Of a DNA stretch of 64,000 nucleotides, positions 1-10,435 are shown piece by piece (the stretch's first letter is position 1; each line of letters opens with the position of its first letter). The notes under the pieces are model-generated. The model saw nothing but the letters and a program-made list of their open reading frames with translations. It had not been told where the DNA came from and searched no databases. Origin of the DNA: Adiantum capillus-veneris (taxonomy: Eukaryota; Streptophyta; Polypodiopsida; Polypodiales; Pteridaceae); assembly GCA_014529385.2 (NCBI GenBank), contig CM043958.1, positions 86,312,525-86,376,524 of the forward strand. Direction: 5' to 3'. The position numbers and the translations under genes were made by a program.

Positions 1-55
1 CATAAGCAATTCTGCACCTAATGGCAAGCTAGTTTTCAGTGATGTTGCTAGTGCG

Positions 56-274
56 TTGCTCACTGAGGAGATTCGACGTCAATCTCTTGATGCGAGTGGA
101 CATGGTGATGCGTATGTGGCTAGTGGCAATCATGACAAGCAAAGGCAAAGGCAGCGTGGTCGTAGCCGCAGTCATTCTCAAGATCGCACGCAAGGTCGTA
201 GCAAGAGTCGCGGCAAAGACATGAGAAATGTTGAGTGTTATTACTGTCATAAAAAGGGACACTTGAAGGTGTAA
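56..274 (+). pseudogene. copia-1 gag C-terminal fragment with zinc knuckle
   Basis: The 72-residue frame is rich in Arg, Ser and Gln, as gag linkers are, and ends with CYYCHKKGHLKV. This matches the first part of a CX2CX4HX4C nucleocapsid zinc knuckle. A stop codon replaces the end of the knuckle before its last cysteine, so the finger is broken. In intact elements this part of Gag packages RNA. The protease frame begins about 40 bases downstream in another phase. Confidence 0.7.
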
Positions 275-317
275 CAAGGACAAGGAGAAAGCGAAGTCTG
301 ACAAACCTAAAAGCAGC

Positions 318-695
318 GTGAAAATTGAAGAGCTTAATGTGGTTGAGTCTCCAACCATTGAGACAGTTTCTGACGTGCCAAATGATGTGTTGATTTCCAA
401 ATCGGATTTCAGTCCTGATGCATTGTTAGCTCTTGACTACTGTGATGCGCAAAATTGGATTGTGGACTCGGGTACTAGCTTTCACGTGACTCCTCACAAG
501 GAGTGGTTTTCTACATACACTACCACACATGGCACAGTGAAGCTAGGCAATTCTTATGAGCTTTATATATGCAATGTGGACAGTATCCACTTTTCTATGC
601 GTAATGGCACAAAGTTTATGCTACACAATGTCAGACATGTACCCAAATTGACAAAGAGTTTGATGTTTGTTAATGTTTGTTGGACACCTGCATGA
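318..695 (+). pseudogene. copia-1 aspartic protease region
   Basis: The frame contains WIVDSGTSFHVTPHKEW, the copia retropepsin active site (DSG plus T) followed by the typical His-Val-Thr. A hydrophobic VRHVPKLTKSLM segment follows, as expected downstream of the active site. The usual role is cleavage of the Gag-Pol polyprotein. The frame ends in a stop where GAG-pre-integrase should begin; the following text resumes in another frame after about 130 bases. The active-site triad itself looks intact. Confidence 0.8.
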
Positions 696-829
696 TTTGG
701 ATTACACTACCATATTTGCTCATGGATCTTGGATTATCAAGGAAGGAAATCTGGTCATGCTTAAAGGCCATAAGTCTGGCTCATTGTACTCACTTTATGT
801 CTCTTCCGTGAACCAAGCTGTCGTCTACA

Positions 830-1511
830 GAGTTGTGGCATAGCCGGCTAGGTCATATGAGTCAGAAGGGAATGAAAGTCTTGCAACGTTCTGGTTATAT
901 CCCTATTTAGATTGCTCTATTCTCTTTATGTGAGCATTGTATCTATGGCAAACAAACTAGGTTGACATCAATGCCTTTAAACAATAAGTTAGGAAGTCCT
1001 CTACATCTCATTCATAGCGACTTGTGCGGACTTATGCCAGTCAAGTCTCTAGGGAGAGCATTATACTTCCTGACATTCTACTAGAAAGGTGTGGGTTTAT
1101 CTCTTGAAGTAGAAGAGCGACATCTTTAGTGTCTTCCAGAAGTTCTTAGCCCTGATCGAGAACCAATCGAGTAGAAAGCTTAAAGCTTTGTGAAGTGACA
1201 ATGGAGGCGAGTACATCTCCTCCGACTTCAAGGACTTTTGCAGTAAACGAGGCATTAGAAGACAGTTTACCACGACTGACACACCCGCGTAGAACGATGT
1301 GACTAAGAGGATAAATAGAACCATTCAAGAACGGGTCACTTCTATGTTGTCTACGGCCAACTTACCTCAAGAATTTTGGGAAGAAGCTGTTATGACGACT
1401 GCTTACTTGATCAATCGGTCACCTAGTACACCATTGAAGTACAAGGTTCCGCAGGAGATGCAACCAGGCAAACAGTCCAATTATGACAGATTACGTGTGT
1501 TTGGCTGTTAG
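830..1511 (+). pseudogene. copia-1 integrase (GAG-pre-integrase plus core)
   Basis: Three frames must be joined. ELWHSRLGHMSQKGM at about 830-875 and LCEHCIYGK at about 928-955 form the HHCC zinc-binding N-terminus. HSDLCG near 1,014 gives the first catalytic Asp and SDNGGEYIS near 1,197 the second. The third catalytic position, Glu in the family pattern VAERxNR, reads as VTKRINR near 1,298, so the DDE triad has lost its Glu. Stops lie near 905, 1,084 and 1,290. The remainder (1,299-1,511) is a good match to the integrase C-terminal part up to RVFGC. Inactive. Confidence 0.8.
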
Positions 1512-1929
1512 CCATTCTCACATGTGCAAAAGCGCTTAGAGAAAAGCTGGACCCCAAATCACACAAATGCATCTTCATTGGATATGTTGTGGATAGAGAG
1601 ATGGGATATCGTCTCTGGCATCCGGAATCTAAGAAGGTTATACGCAGCTCATAGGTGATATTCAACGAGTCTAAGATGCATAGACAGCCAGTGGAAGACA
1701 TTGAGTATCGCAGAGTACGGTTTGAGGATAATGCCTCACAACCAGTTACACAGAATGTTGGACGTGCGAGTGATGCACCTTCCACTAGTACACACACATG
1801 TTGCTCTAGAGAGAGCTGAATCCAGCAGTTAGGCACTTCGCAAATCTACTCGTACATCTCGTGCACCTGAGCGTTTTGAGCCAAGATTGGATTATTTGCT
1901 AGTCACTGACTACGGTGAGCCCACTTGCT

Positions 1930-2770
1930 ACAAAGAGGCCATTCAAATGGACTATAGCATGAAGTGGAAGAGGCTATGCAATCTAAGTGTAACTCGATCT
2001 TAGCAAATGAAACTTGGGAATTGACAGGGTTACCTGTGGGTAAACACGCATTGCCATGCAAATGGGTGTACAAGTACACGACAGATGATCCCGAGCCTAA
2101 GTATAAGGCTAGATTGGTTGCTAAAGGGTTCAAGCAAACTAAAGGCGTGGATTTCGATGAAATCTTTTCTCTTGTGGTCAAGATGACTACACTGCGTCTT
2201 ATGCTTGGTCTAGTAGCCATCGAGGACATATGAAATTGGTCCAAATGGATGTGAAGAAGCATTTCTTCATGGGGATCTTGAAGAGGATGTCTACATGAAA
2301 CAGCCAGAACGTTTTGCGATAAAGCCTGAGAAGCCGACACAGGCAGCACTGGTGTGTAGACTCAAGAAGGCTTTGTATGGGTTAAAGCAAAGCTCAAGGC
2401 AATGGTACATCAAGTTCGATAAGTACATTCAATCCCAGGGTTACGTACGGAGCCAAGAGGATCACTGGTTGTACACAAAGAGGTTGAACGATGGTTCTCT
2501 CATCATTCTGATTTTGTACGTGGATAATATCTTCATAGCCGGGAAGTCAAAAGATGAGATTGCACTTCTCAAGGATGCCTTAAGCAAGCAGTTTGCTATG
2601 AAAATTTAGATGATGCACATCATTTTCTTAGTCTGCGTATCAAGAGAGATCGTAAACGTGGTATACTTGAACTCTCACAGGAAGAGTATATTCACAAGGT
2701 CTTACAACGTTTTAATATGCAAGGGGGGAAAGCATTGAGTACCCCAATGGTTGCATACTAAAAACTTAGC
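1930..2770 (+). pseudogene. copia-1 reverse transcriptase
   Basis: Fragments at 1,964-2,233 ([36 protein letters not shown]) and 2,295-2,609 ([26 protein letters not shown]) are canonical copia RT blocks. A frameshift near 2,233 separates them. The catalytic YVDD motif reads YVDN: the second metal-binding Asp is replaced by Asn. The frame stops at 2,609 and continues as HHFLSLRIKRDRKRGILEL, then fades near 2,770. RNase H is not found. Confidence 0.85.
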
Positions 2771-3009
2771 AAGCATGATTGTCCCAAATCGGATGTTGAT
2801 GGGGTGTCCAAGCCTGTTAACAGCATAAGAAGGCAGCAAACAAACATCAATGCGACTTGCAATTGAAGGAAGAATGATTGGGTGTTGAGAAAGCACATCT
2901 ACAGAGGAGGAACGGTACGGAGAGGCTTTTCCCAAAGCTTGATATGCGATACTATGGGCCCTTCAAGTTATCGAGATGGATATGATTGATTGGTCATTAC
3001 AAAGCCTAT

Positions 3010-3870
3010 ATGATCCATGTATAGTCAATTGAGATTATTATTATGCCCTGGAGTTCTTCCATGATGCCATGATGCGGTTCCATGTTCTCTGCTTTCAACC
3101 TTCCGACGGTCTTTGACATAGACATCTACCCTATAAAGATCTTTGAAACACTCCAACACACTACGGGAGCATACAAGCACACTGATTTTGGCCAGACAGA
3201 GGCATTTTCAGCCCCTCTTTTAACATATTTTTGGGTGGACAACATGCTCAGAGTTTACCACTTCTTCGGTTACTACTAACAAGACACCATCCGCTGGTGG
3301 TCCGAGCAGTCTATCGCTGACTACTACAGCTTGCTGTATCCTTGACATTGGCTTGATCGTTTTTTGGGCATGAGATCTACGAAGACCCAGTTCGACATTG
3401 ACCGTTGTGACTCCAAAGGGGTGTACATTCCTAAGAGTGAATTTTACGACAGAGATATGGCCGCTCTCACGGCATATAGGAACTTCAACTTCCCAAAGAA
3501 GACTCCACCACCCATTGGTAGCCAGAGAGATCTGCTGGACCTTGGTACAACACGTACATTGCTTTGGAGGTGTACTTTTCTCAACCTTGATTGATCACAA
3601 ATATGTATGTGGATGTGTTGCATGCTTGTATGCAAACATACGAAGGACATGCAATTACCTTGATGTTCGTATAACAAAAATAAAAAAGCCTAAGGCTTCT
3701 AAGAAATTGCTCCTCTGAATCTTTCTTTTGTTGGGGGTGTGCCTATTGGCTTTGGAGATTCAGATACTCGTTTTGGAGATCATCTAGTGGAGTATTTGGC
3801 TGCTGGTGAGTTGCCAACACTGAGCGGCCTATCTCTAGTATTTGCTAGAGCTTTCTAATCTTCCCCTGCT
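3010..3870 (+). pseudogene. Unidentified decayed coding region
   Basis: One reading frame stays protein-like from about 3,060 to 3,594, broken only by stops at 3,277 and 3,346. It contains IRWWSEQSIADYYSLLYP and KGVYIPKSEFYDRDMAAL. A second protein-like stretch in another frame (about 3,710-3,857) contains SFVGGVPIGFGDSDTRFG and ends in a stop. No family is recognised. It could be a captured host gene or an unusual retroelement ORF. The non-coding stretch after it ends in an A-tract, consistent with, but not proof of, an RNA intermediate. Confidence 0.35.
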
Positions 3871-4078
3871 CCTTTGTCTCCAGCTCTTCATGTACCTCTC
3901 TAATTTTATTCCTTGCATCACTGGTGGTTCTTCTCTTTTCGGTTTTGTAACCCTGTTTGTCCCAGGGGTTTCTTCACTCTAACGGCCTGGTTATCCATGG
4001 TGCCTACAGTCTTTTGTAATGCCTTCGGGCAAGTATTATTAGGGGTTCAAGCCCCACATTTTCTGCAAAAAAAAAGGG
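3858..4078 (+). other. Possible 3' UTR with A-tract (retroposed end or SINE-like)
   Basis: After the stop at about 3,857 the DNA is pyrimidine-rich and then reads GGGGTTCAAGCCCC followed within 15 bases by nine or so adenines (about 4,067-4,076). GGTTCAAGCCC resembles a pol III B box (GGTTCGANNCC), and an A-tract at a 3' end is typical of LINE, SINE or processed-pseudogene insertions. No matching A box or target duplication was identified, so this is weak. Confidence 0.25.
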
Positions 4079-4324
4079 GGGAAGAATCTATATGAGAGTC
4101 ACTAGAGTAGGCACTGTCACAACTACACACGGAGTTTTCTTGGAGCACGAGTATGAACGGGGAAATAGACAGCTGACTTGCAGATGCTTGCGAGTTGCCG
4201 ACTCTTCCTTGGACTCAAAGACAATCAATAATGAAAATATCCAAATGGGACGCTAACAGGGTCACCACTCTTTTGTGCAGGAGCAAACTCTGGGGACACA
4301 CACATCAAAAGTCCTTGCGCATAC

Positions 4325-4468
4325 CTGTTTATTTGTATTGGAGATGAAGACAACAAGAAGGTCGGAAGCATCACAAGCTGCAATGCCGCTCTGAGCCAGC
4401 TTCTTACAAAGCATATAGACGTTCTCTTCACTGTCAGCAAGAATGTGATAGGTGAGCTGCTGTCTTTA
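4325..4468 (-). other. Candidate captured exon of unknown gene
   Basis: On the minus strand a 144-base stretch reads as a globular-looking peptide including LADSEENVYMLCKKLAQSGI. It is bounded by TTGCTATTGCAG (acceptor-like) and CAG|GTATG (donor-like). The plus strand of the same stretch is also open and protein-like (GDEDNKKVGSITSCN), preceded by TTTTGTGCAG. Only one strand can be real; the minus strand has splice-like signals at both ends. No family was recognised. Confidence 0.3.
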
Positions 4469-4689
4469 CTGCAATAGCAACTTTCATTTGAGACAAAGAG
4501 GGGAGGCCCTGCCAATAGCACGCGGTATACGACAAGTCTGCGGCTCGCGGAGTCGGTGCAGTCGAGCTCACGGTCGCCATTACGAAGAAGACTAACATCC
4601 GGTCTTGAGCTTAAAACGTGACACGAGAGAGATTTTTGGCCTGCCCAAAGGGCAAGGCTATAGCGTTGCGTTCTTTTTTTGCTCACTAA

Positions 4690-5560
4690 AATAGGAAAAA
4701 GGTTGAGTTATATTTTTAAACATTTTTTGAATGGTCAAAAATATTGATTGGTTGAAATAAGATAGTGGGTACTCATTGAAATGAATTGTGTAAATCTAAT
4801 GATGGACATGTTTTGAATTTTGAAATATAAAATGAACTCTAAGTATATCAAAGAACAGATTTTAGGTTGTCCAATGCCTTTGGAAGCATGAAAAGTTGAC
4901 AGCCCGTTACATAATAAAACCTTAGAGGCTCCACAAATCCCAAGAGTCACCTTTTCATTTTGAAATTTGAGAAGTTCTTTATCCACCTTTTCATTTTGAG
5001 AATTTAATTCACCCCTTGAAACTTGAGGTAATAAACTAAAGTTGTCATTTTTGTTAGTTAAAACTTTATGGAAAGAATTTATCATTTAAGGTTTTAACCT
5101 TTAAAGATTTTTTATTTTCATTTTTAAAGATTTTAAAGCTAAGTTTAGAACTTAAAGATGTAGAACTTTTAAAGTAAGGTCTCCAATGATCCAATGAAGA
5201 CCTAGAGTTTTTTTTTTATTAGAAGATAAAACTTTGAATTAAAGAAAGTGAAAATGTTACATGGATCCACAAGTAGGGGGGGCTCACCCAAAGATGCTAG
5301 AATTTTAGAATTTAGAACTTTAAAGCTTTTAAAGTGGGATTTACAACTTAAGATCTACAGTTTTAAATTTGTAAAAAGGGCTTTAAAGCTTAAAAATGTA
5401 GAATTTTTAAAGTGGGGTGTAGAGCATAGGGATCTAAAGTTTAAGGTGTAGAGCTTAAGGGTGCTTTTTTAATTCAATTCTCTGTGCTTACAGTTTTTTT
5501 TCAAAAAGCTTAGAGATGTAGTGAATTTAAAGTGGGATCTAGCTTCATATCAAGGCCTAA
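4690..5560. repeat. AT-rich DNA with degenerate TTTAAAG-type repeats
   Basis: No gene seen. From about 5,095 to 5,540 short phrases recur with changes: TTTAAAG, AAAGTGGGRT, TAGAACTT and GTAGAGCTTA. This gives a degenerate pattern of roughly 50-60 bases without a clean period. It looks like an eroded tandem repeat. Confidence 0.4.
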
Positions 5561-7640
5561 AATTGACGCCTTTTTTTTGTCAAGGGCTATTTTGCCTATC
5601 AAAACAATCTCAAAATTGCTTGTCATTTTTTGTATTTATATCTTTAAGTTAACGTTATATATGACAAATTATATAAGTTGATTGCATTACACAAAGCATG
5701 AAAGGGGGCTTGAAAAATTGCATGTCAAAAAGAAATTTTTATCATGCCTGGCAGGCCTGGTGATTTTAGCACTTGTTTACGTCGTAGCACTTTAGGACCA
5801 GCTTCATTATTATACTGACTAGTACGGCATAGGGGCTTTTTTTAGTGCTTTCTCTCCCCCCCTCTCTCCCTCTTTATCGCGTGCATAGGGGCTTTTTTTA
5901 GTTTTGGATTTTAGCTTTCAAGTCGCAGATTGCGACACGTGTAAAGGGTTCCCCCTTCCGCCATATTATGTTAGTAGATTCTTTGCGAATCTCATAGCTC
6001 CCCACCTTACCCTCTAAAAGGGCTAGAGAAGAATCGAAAACTTCCTGAGCGTGCATGGCCTTCAGATCGCATCTATCCGAAATTTTTATTAAAAAAACTC
6101 GACCTCCACAACAACTCTAGGCCGGCAGTGCCTCTCCCCCCCCCGCCCCCCCTCCCCCCTTTCTTGGGATATGGAGTTTGCTGCTCTTTCCCCTGCTTCG
6201 ACCAATTCCTCCTTCAATTCTCGGTCAACCTCCTCCATTTGAGCCCTACTCTCCTTTGCCTAATCACTTGCTCCCTAAGCAGATACTACACGTCTTGATT
6301 AGCTCCTATGGCTACCAGAGAAGATGCCTTTGACAATGGGTGCATTCGCATGGCTGGGGTAGAACCCCAGCTGCTGTAAGCAATTTTGACGCGTAGTTAT
6401 TAATTGCCAACACGCGTGAACTCTTCACGAACCAAGAGGTGGGGGTAGAAGACGGGGTTTGCCCACTCTGCCGAAATCAGAAGAGTCGGGTCTTGGGGAG
6501 CTTCGTTAGTTGACGTGTGCAAGCGAGGGTGGAACGACGCATATGCGAAACTGCTCAAAACTATGAGGCAACTTCGCGCATTGCCTTTGTTTTTCTTTAT
6601 TTTGTAATTGTTGGCACATACATTGTTATTATATAATTATATAATATCAGACTTTGTGTGATTTTATAAGGGAAATATACCAAAATACCCCTCTAATTTG
6701 TGGAAATTCCCAAAATATGCTATAAACAGAGAACACGGTGGCCTGCAAAATACCAAAAACAACGTACTAGAAGACATAAACAACAGACTTTCATACCTGA
6801 CAAATTGCACAATACATAATCCAAGTTGTACACAAACAAAGAAAGATAGAGAGCGAGATACAGCATAGAGCGCGTGCGGATGCACCTCCCAGAGCGGAGT
6901 GCTACATCAGCACCGCGAGAGAGAAGAGAGGAGAAGAGAGAGGAAAATACACAGGCACTGGGTACAATCTTCCCCCGTGCAAGAGTGACCATTTCCCTCT
7001 AGCACGTATTTGATTTATAGATTTTTTGAATGGTCAAATTGAGTACAAACTGGCCGGCCGGTCATAAATGGCCAAAGCTCATAAAAGAGCACTTGAATAA
7101 TAAAATGTACAATATATATATTTGTTTGCCTAGATCGATTAAGCCTTTTCCACCTGTAAGCTACAATAAATAGTAAAATATCAATTCCATAACATACCTC
7201 TCCATTAGAAAGCAATTGTCCTCAGTTGCAAAGATAAGAATCTGCAAAAAAATACTTGTCAAAAATAGTGATTAATATTCTTGGTTAGGAACATGTCATA
7301 ATAAAAGGAAGAAAGTATTAAACTAAATAACATTGTTTATGTCTACCGTCATCCACATACTACATATTCTAGTGTCCCATACCACTAGAATAAGCAGTAT
7401 ATGTCATACACTGATGAATCAAGATATCATTGGTCACACTCATCATTCAATACGCAATTCTCATCAATCTCAAGTTCACTCTCATAAATACTATCGTGAC
7501 AGAAAAGCATCATATACCAATTCCAAATATCTGCCAACATATACCCATTTCAAAATCCAAATCCAAATATCCTTCATTTTGTATACCCGAGTAACAAAAT
7601 CGTACCAGTTACAGTGGTGGCCAGCCACTGCAGCATGATT
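5561..7640. other. Non-coding stretch with short low-complexity patches
   Basis: No supported gene. The phrase CATAGGGGCTTTTTTTAG occurs twice (about 5,829 and 5,885). A C-run region lies at about 6,130-6,162 (mostly C on this strand, G-rich on the other). A GA-rich patch lies at about 6,916-6,945. The short ORFs here show no family signature. Confidence 0.5.
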
Positions 7641-7649
7641 TCATGATTG

Positions 7650-7862
7650 GTGTTGCCTAAATCGACAAATCTACACCAATAGATGTGCTGCCTAAATCGG
7701 CGAATCTGCACCAATCCTGCCTAAATCGGTTAATCTGCATTGGATATTGTTTAAAAATCATGAATCTGTAGTTTATCAATGTGCTGCTTAAATCGGAAAA
7801 TCTGCACCAAGATGAGTATCTACACACTGCCTAAATCGGTGAATATGTGTGTCCATGACCAA
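7650..7862 (+). repeat. Degenerate repeat of CCTAAATCGG-AATCTGCACCAA units
   Basis: The phrase GCCTAAATCGGnnAATCTGCACCAA recurs about six times with changes and variable spacing (units begin near 7,656, 7,690, 7,718, 7,745, 7,787 and 7,828). Unit spacing is about 30-45 bases. No spacer logic or associated gene is seen. Confidence 0.6.
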
Positions 7863-8029
7863 TGGAGTAGTCTAAGCATAAAAATATAACATTTATCACA
7901 TGTATGAGACCAATTTGGAGCATGTTTGAGTAGGAGGGTACTTAAAAACTGTTGTTCACTATCCTAGAGCACCTTAACTCATATAAGTAGCTGCATAGCT
8001 TAATGACAAATTGTAACATTTAATGGGAT

Positions 8030-8910
8030 TGTAACATTTAATGGCCTAGTAACTTGTGTGTAGCGGAAAATAGCATGAACATAGTGAGCTTTCCATTAGA
8101 ATAGATTCCTAATGAGAATAACAAGATTGCTTGGGTGGAGAGAGCAACAAAAAGTATAACACCTAGTTAGATAGCATGAACAATACTCCAAAAGAAAGAA
8201 ATTAATCTATTGATAACAGTTGAGGACCGGATTTACATGGAGCCGGTCCCCCCTCCAAAAGGCTTTGTATTATGGTTTCTCCCATCAAGAGAGACATTTT
8301 ACAATACAATTCTTTGTGTTCCTTCGAAACTAGCTAGTGCAATGAAGATGGAAACTTCAAGCACTAAGCAAAACACTTATTAAACACAACATCAATTTCC
8401 TCACGGTCTCATACCCAAGACCTCACACATGTGGATAATGCCTTTGAAAAATCATCCCCCTCTCTCTCTTGGTCGACCCCTCTTGCTATTTGCTCATGTT
8501 GCAACCCTATTGGCCCTTTCCAAGCTTAGCCAATGAGTATTAAGAAGCATAAGTGATAGCCTTCTGACATGTGTCCCCCTTTCCCCTTTTGTGAGAGCTT
8601 TAGGTAATTAATAAATGCAACTAAACTCTCATTGGACCCCTTTGCCTTCTGGCCAATGGGAATCAGGCAATCCATTGGGCTACTGAATGCTCATTGGACC
8701 CCTTGGGAGACTATCCAATAGTCTTCTAGAGAGCTTAATTCTTATTGGTTCTTTTATTAAGTGTTTTTAAATTAATAAAACTAGATTTACTCTAGCCTAA
8801 TTCTCATTGGTCCATCTCCATGGCCATCCTATAGGATTTGAGTACACCTTGCGGGTATCTGGGCTAGGGAGCTGACATGTGTCCCTCTTTCCAATTGTGT
8901 AAAGAAAGCT

Positions 8911-8955
<45 letters not shown>

Positions 8956-8963
8956 CTCTCTCA
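8030..8963 (-). repeat. LTR-D copy 1 (solo or truncated LTR)
   Basis: This stretch matches 37,878-39,071 over most of its length, including AGTAACTTGTGTGTAGCGGAA, the ACATGGAGCCGGTCCCC block and the final TG microsatellite plus TTTCTCTC. Orientation is inferred from the primer binding site next to copy 3. It lacks about 250 bases present in copy 3 (the part before TGATAATGCCTTTG). Its first 18 bases are duplicated (8,012-8,029 and 8,030-8,047). No primer binding site lies next to it. Confidence 0.7.
8916..8953. repeat. (TG)n microsatellite
   Basis: About 19 TG units in a row near the end of LTR-D copy 1. The equivalent place in copy 3 (about 39,052-39,062) has only a few units, so the tract has expanded or contracted between copies. 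Confidence 0.9.
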
Positions 8964-9315
8964 TCCCCTACTTCCAGGGCTCGCCCCCTCCTATGTAGGA
9001 CTTGTGAAGACTTTTTGGGACACACACAAAGCATCCAATTTCCCTAGTGTTTGACCTTTGGACACATCCTTTGAATTTTGGAACCTTAGCATTTTGGAAG
9101 TCTTAATGGGTTGAATCTTAGGGTCTTTTAAGCCCATTGTTGCACATTGCTCTTTTGCTGATGCCCCCCCCTCCCCCCCTTTGGATCACTACTGTGGCCG
9201 GTCTGTCAACTTAACCAATATTCTAGCTTTTTCTCCCCTGGTACTTCCCCATATTAAATGATTAGTTTAACATGAGAAAATCATTTAGGAGAATTAGATA
9301 TTAGTTATTATGACA
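8964..9315. other. Non-coding spacer between two LTR-D copies
   Basis: No ORF or repeat recognised apart from a C-rich run near 9,164-9,180. It could be host DNA or remnant element interior. Confidence 0.4.
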
Positions 9316-9960
9316 GGGTAGTAACTTATGTATAGCGGAAATTAACATAGACATAGTGAGCATTTCATTAAGAATAGATTCCTAATGAGCATAGCAAGAG
9401 TGCTTGGTTGGAGAGAGAGCAACAAAAGCATAACACCTCTTTAGAATTAGGCATGAACAATACTTCAAAAAGAGAGAGAAATTCAGCTATTGACAACAGC
9501 TGAGGACTGGATGTACATGGAGCCGGTCCCCCCTCCAAAAGGCTTTGTATTATAGGTTTCCCCCATCAAGAGAGACATTTTACAATACAATACTTTGTGT
9601 TCCTTCAATAACTTGCTGGTGTAATGAAGATGGAAGCTTCAAGCACCAAGCTTACACTTGAAAAACACAACATCAATTCCCTCACGGTCTCAGACCCAAG
9701 ACCTCACACACCTTCGAAGATGATGAGAGCTAGCGGGGTATGAGAGTAGATCTAGAGGAAGAAGAAGTATTCTTACGAAAAAGAAGTATTTATCCTCACA
9801 TTATCCCTCTTATTATCTTAGCTTAGCTAAGTAATTAGCACGGTAGAGGAGATGAGCATGCATTGAAGCTTGGATCTTGGTTGGATTTGCATCACAACGC
9901 CAAGAGTTGTTGGTGTAGGCCTCCCTTCTCAAAAGCTTGGAGAAGATGATGAGCTTTCAA
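9316..9960 (-). repeat. LTR-D copy 2, truncated by gypsy element B
   Basis: Closely matches 37,896-38,497 (for example GCTTGGTTGGAGAGAGAGC and CACGGTCTCAGACCCAAGAC). Similarity ends at about 9,960, within a run where the minus-strand integrase of gypsy B begins to be readable. The first 18 bases of the family (TGTAGCATTTAATGG...) are absent. Confidence 0.75.
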
Positions 9961-10435
9961 ACCTGTCTACTATCGTCCATAATCCTGTATTCCCATGGAT
10001 AGACTTAGGCAATCCAAAGATAAAATCCATGGATATGCTCTCCCATGGTGAATTTGGGATTGGCAAAGGTTGAAGCAATCCAGGTTGCTTCCCTCCATCA
10101 AACATTGTCTTTTGGCATACCACACATTTTGAAACATACTCTTGTATGTTTGCTTTCATGGAAGGACAATAGAAATATGTTTCTATCCCTTTTAGGGTAG
10201 ACTGAAGCCCTCTATTCCCCGCATAAGGAGGAGCATGAGATTCATATATTACTTTCTCACGTAGTGACTTAGTAACGCATAGTCTATTGCCATAAAGAAG
10301 ATAACCATCTTGTAGCATAAATGGTTCTTCTTTCTTCCCTACTGCAAGGGCTAAAATCACATCTCTAAAATCGGGATCAATAGCGTACTCATCTATCATA
10401 GAAGATAGATCATTGTGAGTTGCTATGGATACCGC
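9961..10435 (-). pseudogene. Gypsy B integrase, N-terminal half
   Basis: Reads DLSSMIDEYAIDPDF, then an H2C2 zinc finger region (HAPPYAGNRG ... KCVVCQK), then SMDFIFGLPKS, which holds the first catalytic Asp, then TIVDRF. The second His of the zinc finger reads Asn (AGNRG where the family has AGHRG). The protein stops at the junction near 9,961, so the second Asp, the Glu and the C-terminus are missing. Integrases insert the element cDNA; this one cannot. Confidence 0.85.

Larger units (their letters stand above)
1..2950 (+). mobile_element. Degraded Ty1/copia retrotransposon, 3' part (copia-1)
   Basis: Gag zinc knuckle, protease, integrase and reverse transcriptase follow each other in copia order (PR-INT-RT) on the plus strand. 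The window starts inside gag, so the 5' LTR and most of gag lie outside. Each domain is interrupted by stops or frameshifts. No RNase H and no 3' LTR are recognised; similarity stops near 2,820 just after the start of the RT-RNase H linker. The protease and linker wording resembles the Tnt1-type copia group. The element cannot be autonomous. Confidence 0.85.

Noticed and set aside
1423-2349. Minus-strand ORFs over copia-1
   Set aside because: Antisense shadows of recognisable integrase and RT text on the plus strand.
3960-4078. A definite SINE
   Set aside because: Only a B-box-like match and an A-tract were seen; no A box, no second copy in the window and no target duplication.
4225-4686. 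153-codon minus-strand ORF as a whole gene
   Set aside because: Most of it has biased, unstructured composition; the protein-like stretch is in another minus frame and only about 48 codons long.
6664-7215. Minus-strand ORFs of 60-90 codons
   Set aside because: Low-complexity Leu/Ser/Cys composition, no motif, overlapping each other in different frames.
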